A stretch of DNA of 8,484 bases from an uncultured Bacteroidota bacterium (GTDB taxonomy: Bacteria; Bacteroidota; Bacteroidia; B-17B0; Aurantibacillaceae): NCBI GenBank assembly GCA_937868675.1, contig CALMNJ010000225.1:1-8484 (forward strand), in the 5' to 3' direction. The notes below the pieces were generated by a model that saw only the letters and a list, made by a program, of their open reading frames with translations, did no database searches and was not told the DNA's origin. Position 1 is the first letter of the stretch, and the number at the start of each line of letters is the position of its first letter. Below, one piece after another: positions 6,605 through 8,484 of this stretch. The position numbers and the translations under genes are program-made.

Positions 6605-6633
6605 TTTTGCCCTTGACTTTTTGCCGGGCAAAA
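6605..6633 (+). terminator. Possible terminator hairpin after the M1 peptidase gene
   Basis: TTTTGCCC (6605-6612) pairs perfectly with GGGCAAAA (6626-6633) across a 13-nt loop, starting two bases after the TAG stop. The downstream sequence GGCTTTGTTAT is only moderately U-rich, so termination may be weak. It lies between the peptidase and SRPBCC genes, which are on the same strand and 91 bp apart. The rest of that gap contains no convincing TAnnTTTG. Confidence 0.45.
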
Positions 6634-6693
6634 GGCTTTGTTATAAATTAGCATGAGCAATGGCATCCATAAACAGTGGCCCTGAACAACCTT

Positions 6694-7152
6694 ATGAGAT
6701 TTACCTGTAGCATTGATTTGAATGTTACCAGCGCCAAAGCGGCAGTGGTGTACAGCGACCGCAGGGGGAAAAAGCACTGGATACGGGGATTGCAGAGCCA
6801 CGAATTGCTGAGTGGCGAAGGTGGCCTGCCCGAAGCCCGATCAAGGATCGTAATTAAGCGGGGAAACTCGGTGAGCCAACTTTACGAAACCATTCGTTTT
6901 AACCGGCTTCCCACCGAACATAAGGCGCTTTACCAAAGCAAATACGCGGTGTATATTATGACCACACGCTTTATTGCCATTGGCGATAGCCTTTGCCGTT
7001 ACGAGTGCGACATCAATTACACCCGTTACATTGGATTGCTTCCAAAACTCATCATGCCCTTTTTGCTGTTCAGGTTCAAAAAACAAACCTTGGCCACGAT
7101 GCTGAGTTTTAAGGAGTATGTTGAAAATGAGAAGCCGGGTTTGCCCGATTGA
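6694..7152 (+). CDS. SRPBCC (START/Bet v 1-like) superfamily protein
   Basis: A 152-residue cytosolic protein from ATG 6694; a GTG six codons upstream (6676) is in frame but adds residues before the conserved start. The opening MRFTCSIDLNVTSAKAAVVYSD is the first strand and helix of the SRPBCC fold. Next come KHWIRGLQSHELLSGEGG, a strand region ending in YETIRFNRLP, a C-terminal strand pair around CRYECDINYTRYIG and a long helix ending KKQTLATMLSFKEYVENE. The pattern (MKFTxxIDI...W..G...E.I.G..G...S...) is that of short SRPBCC proteins common in Bacteroidota. The fold forms a hydrophobic cavity for lipids or other ligands; no catalytic residues can be named. No signal peptide is present. It lies 91 bp after the M1 peptidase gene and converges with the META-domain gene ending at 7293. 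The ligand is unknown. Confidence 0.75.
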   Translation: MRFTCSIDLNVTSAKAAVVYSDRRGKKHWIRGLQSHELLSGEGGLPEARSRIVIKRGNSVSQLYETIRFNRLPTEHKALYQSKYAVYIMTTRFIAIGDSLCRYECDINYTRYIGLLPKLIMPFLLFRFKKQTLATMLSFKEYVENEKPGLPD

Positions 7153-7223
7153 TATTTAAACCGTTAGGTCATGCCCCGCTTGTTTGAGCAACCCATTGAA
7201 TATTGTTTTTGTTGAATTAATTT

Positions 7224-7276
7224 CTGAAACTGCTGGTATGCTTACCGTGTTTAAGAAGAATACCAACCGGTTTCAG
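7224..7276. terminator. Long imperfect inverted repeat between convergent genes, possible bidirectional terminator
   Basis: The outer arms are CTGAAAC (7224-7230) and GTTTCAG (7270-7276). The middle arms are GGTAT (7235-7239) and ATACC (7260-7264), and the inner arms CTTA (7241-7244) and TAAG (7252-7255). It lies in the 140-bp gap between an SRPBCC gene ending at 7152 (plus) and a META gene ending at 7293 (minus), where a shared terminator would be expected. A T run follows on the plus strand at 7296-7301. The loops and internal mismatches make it atypical, and it could instead be a structured small RNA. Confidence 0.35.
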
Positions 7277-7292
7277 ACTGGGGATGCCCGAC

Positions 7293-7727
7293 TTATTTTT
7301 TAGTTGCCGGATTTTGCCCGGTGTCCCTTTTAAGGCTGAGTCGCTTTTGATTGGTAGTAAAAATAAAAAGGGATTCGCCGTTCATCCTGTATTTTACTGC
7401 CTGTGTCATTAGCGTAAAGGTTTCGTTTTCGTCCTTATCAATACCGATACACATCATTCGGGTGTGCGAAGGCGTACCGAATTTAATAAGGTGGCTGCTG
7501 GCATTGTATTTAAAGCGCCCGTTAAAATTACTGCAAAAACGACCCGAATAGGTACTGTCTGAATCAAACACCACTGTAACCTTTACCGTGGCGGCTACAT
7601 CCTTACTGATGCCGGTTTGAAGATTATCTATGCCCGTGAGTATCCATTTGGTTCCGGCGAGTTCCTGCGCCGGTAAAACAAACGGAACCACAAAGAGGAA
7701 AAGTATCCAGTATTTTGAAAAATTCAT
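7293..7727 (-). CDS. META-domain secreted protein, copy A
   Basis: A 144-residue protein from ATG 7727. An in-frame GTG at 7739 adds four residues, but the ATG gives a standard signal peptide (MNFSKYWILFLFVVPFVLPAQ, cut near residue 21). The mature part fits a META domain (HslJ-like fold): LAGTKWILTGID (23-34), VVFDSDSTYSGRFCSNFNGRF (C65), the TRMMCIGID segment (C93) and a C-terminal LFIFTTNQKRLSLK strand pair. HslJ and related META proteins are small exported or outer-membrane proteins of poorly defined role, linked in E. coli to novobiocin resistance. C65 and C93 could form a disulfide after export. It is paralogous to the gene ending at 7871, with residues C65, W28 and the SGxxC motif at the same positions. 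The upstream CTAATTTG resembles a -7 element with two mismatches, so it may have its own promoter. Confidence 0.8.
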   Translation of the reverse strand: MNFSKYWILFLFVVPFVLPAQELAGTKWILTGIDNLQTGISKDVAATVKVTVVFDSDSTYSGRFCSNFNGRFKYNASSHLIKFGTPSHTRMMCIGIDKDENETFTLMTQAVKYRMNGESLFIFTTNQKRLSLKRDTGQNPATKK

Positions 7728-7870
7728 GCAATAAAACACCGCGCAAATTAGGAATTTTTACATGCTGCCCGAAGGGTCGCGGGAAGGATTAACTTTATAC
7801 TAACTCATTATTTACTAACACGGCTGTTTTTTTTGTGAATAACTCCGGTCTATGAATACCTTTCTGAAAA
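7728..7870. other. Intergenic gap between META-domain copies
   Basis: A 143-bp AT-rich stretch with no supported ORF. It holds a T8 run (7827-7834) and most of the upstream sequence of copy A. The perfect 12-bp palindrome AAAATTAATTTT (7867-7878) straddles the stop codon of copy B. No GC-rich stem followed by a U run was found, so a classical terminator for copy B is not evident. Confidence 0.4.
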
Positions 7871-8302
7871 TTAATTTTTTGAGGCCTGCACCTGCGAAGC
7901 GGCCTCCAGTTTATACGTAAGGCGAGTGTTGGTATTGTAAAAGAAAAGGTTGTTGCCATCGCGTTTCATTTTGCAGGTGGTTCTCATCACATTAAATACC
8001 TTTTTTTCATAGTCCTTTATCCCAAGGCAAATAAATTTTGTTTGCTGCTCGAACCTAAACGATACCCCTGCCTGAGGACTGTGAATTAAAACACCCTTAT
8101 AGGTGTTGCATATTTTACCGCTGAAGGTGGAGTCGGTTAAAAACTCAATATACGGAAGCTGCCTGCATTCCACATACTGGCGCTGGCCGTTCCCGATATT
8201 ATCTATACCTTCCAGAATCCAGCGGCTGCCTTCCAAATGTTGTGAACTTAACTTAAACGATATAATCAATAGAATTCCCGTTACAAAAACCCGTCTCAGC
8301 AT
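7871..8302 (-). CDS. META-domain secreted protein, copy B
   Basis: A 143-residue protein from ATG 8302. An in-frame GTG at 8323 overlaps the putative -7 element and would add HTH-rich residues before the signal peptide, so the ATG is preferred. The signal peptide is MLRRVFVTGILLIISFKLSSQ (cut near residue 21). The mature part starts HLEGSRWILEGIDNIGNG and continues with EFLTDSTFSGKIC (C65), KFICLGIKD (C92) and a C-terminal strand region LFFYNTNTRLTYKLE. The same landmarks, in the same positions, define copy A downstream, so the pair arose by tandem duplication and then diverged strongly. Copy B has an extra cysteine (C46) and its META consensus is weaker than in copy A. It is probably periplasmic or surface-exposed. 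A consensus-like promoter lies 20 bp upstream. Its function is unknown. Confidence 0.75.
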   Translation of the reverse strand: MLRRVFVTGILLIISFKLSSQHLEGSRWILEGIDNIGNGQRQYVECRQLPYIEFLTDSTFSGKICNTYKGVLIHSPQAGVSFRFEQQTKFICLGIKDYEKKVFNVMRTTCKMKRDGNNLFFYNTNTRLTYKLEAASQVQASKN

Positions 8303-8306
8303 AAAA

Positions 8307-8318
8307 TGTGTGTGTGTG
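8307..8318. repeat. (TG)6 dinucleotide repeat in the leader of META copy B
   Basis: Six perfect TG units (CA on the coding strand) lie between the -7 element at 8323-8330 and the ATG at 8302, so they fall in the 5' leader. Six units is short for slippage, and the evidence for any regulatory effect is only positional. The adjacent GAACACA lets part of it fold as TGTG-tgaa-CACA. Confidence 0.6.
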
Positions 8319-8322
8319 AACA

Positions 8323-8330
8323 CAAATTTA
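8323..8330 (-). promoter_or_regulatory. Probable -7 element (TAAATTTG) of META copy B
   Basis: TAAATTTG on the minus strand matches TAnnTTTG exactly and ends 20 bases before the ATG at 8302. No clear -33 TTTG is seen at the right spacing. The GTG that would extend the gene upstream falls on this element, which supports the ATG start. Confidence 0.5.
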
Positions 8331-8358
8331 ATTTTCAGACCATAACAGGAACCGATTT

Positions 8359-8374
8359 TGCAGCCGGGGCTGCA
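8359..8374. repeat. Inverted repeat TGCAGCC-gg-GGCTGCA
   Basis: A perfect 7-bp inverted repeat with a 2-bp centre, GC-rich in an AT-rich gap, about 28 bp upstream of the promoter of META copy B. No U run follows on either strand, so it is not a good terminator. A protein-binding site is the better reading. Confidence 0.4.
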
Positions 8375-8484
8375 GGGAATTAGACTAAGCCCACTTTTAA
8401 ACAGTTAGAATGAACCTTAGAGCCCACCAGAACGGTGTCTAAATAGACGACTCAGAGTTTAGATTTTAAATGCTGACTGGTATA
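8375..8484. other. Right-edge non-coding stretch with overlapping dyads
   Basis: No ORF of useful length on either strand. Possible folds are TTAGA (8417-8421) plus CACC (8425-8428) with GGTG-TCTAA (8434-8442); GTCTA-aa-TAGAC (8437-8448); and TCTAAA (8438-8443) with TTTAGA (8458-8463). They share bases and are therefore mutually exclusive. The window ends here, so whether this is the end of a mobile element, the control region of the next gene or nothing special cannot be told. Confidence 0.35.

Noticed and set aside
6652..6684. A 10-codon ORF (MSNGIHKQWP) upstream of the SRPBCC gene that could be a leader peptide
   Set aside because: It lacks a run of one amino acid, an attenuator-type hairpin or a convincing promoter; chance is enough to explain it.

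Overview
The window reads as a piece of a Bacteroidota chromosome, and I cannot place it lower than phylum. The evidence is the gene families (PorT-like outer-membrane barrels, an OmpH/Skp protein with an N-terminal anchor, DUF6702, a HupE/UreJ-like protein, a GMEYP-type M1 peptidase, META-domain proteins), signal peptides ending in AQ or SQ, the near absence of Shine-Dalgarno sequences, and two TAnnTTTG -7 promoter elements of the phylum's type. I found no tRNA, rRNA, CRISPR array, transposase or phage gene.

Layout. (1) 1-1198, plus strand: two tandem paralogous outer-membrane beta-barrel proteins, the first cut by the window edge. (2) 2953 down to 1195, minus strand: a probable operon of an OmpH/Skp-like anchored coiled-coil protein, a MazG/PRA-PH-type nucleotide pyrophosphohydrolase (1-nt gap) and a NarL/FixJ response regulator (36-nt gap). 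The regulator and the second barrel gene converge, and their stop codons share one TTAA. (3) 3157-6602: a divergent cluster with a DUF6702 secreted protein on the minus strand and, on the plus strand, a HupE/UreJ-like membrane protein whose 3' end overlaps the start of a large M1 metallopeptidase by 67 nt. (4) 6694-7152: an SRPBCC-fold protein behind a possible terminator. (5) 8302 down to 7293, minus strand: two tandem paralogous META-domain secreted proteins. (6) 8303-8484: non-coding sequence with one clear promoter and several inverted repeats.

Most products are envelope proteins: barrels, a membrane-anchored chaperone-like protein, a periplasmic peptidase with a polytopic membrane partner, and META proteins. 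The only cytosolic ones are the nucleotide hydrolase, the response regulator and the SRPBCC protein. The most interesting unit is DUF6702/HupE-like/M1 peptidase. The two plus-strand genes are physically fused at the DNA level, since the last membrane helix of one and the signal peptide of the other are read from the same bases in different frames. That suggests co-expression and perhaps a shared role, possibly metal handling for a zinc peptidase, which I infer and cannot demonstrate. Nothing here is clearly a new defence, mobile or biosynthetic system.
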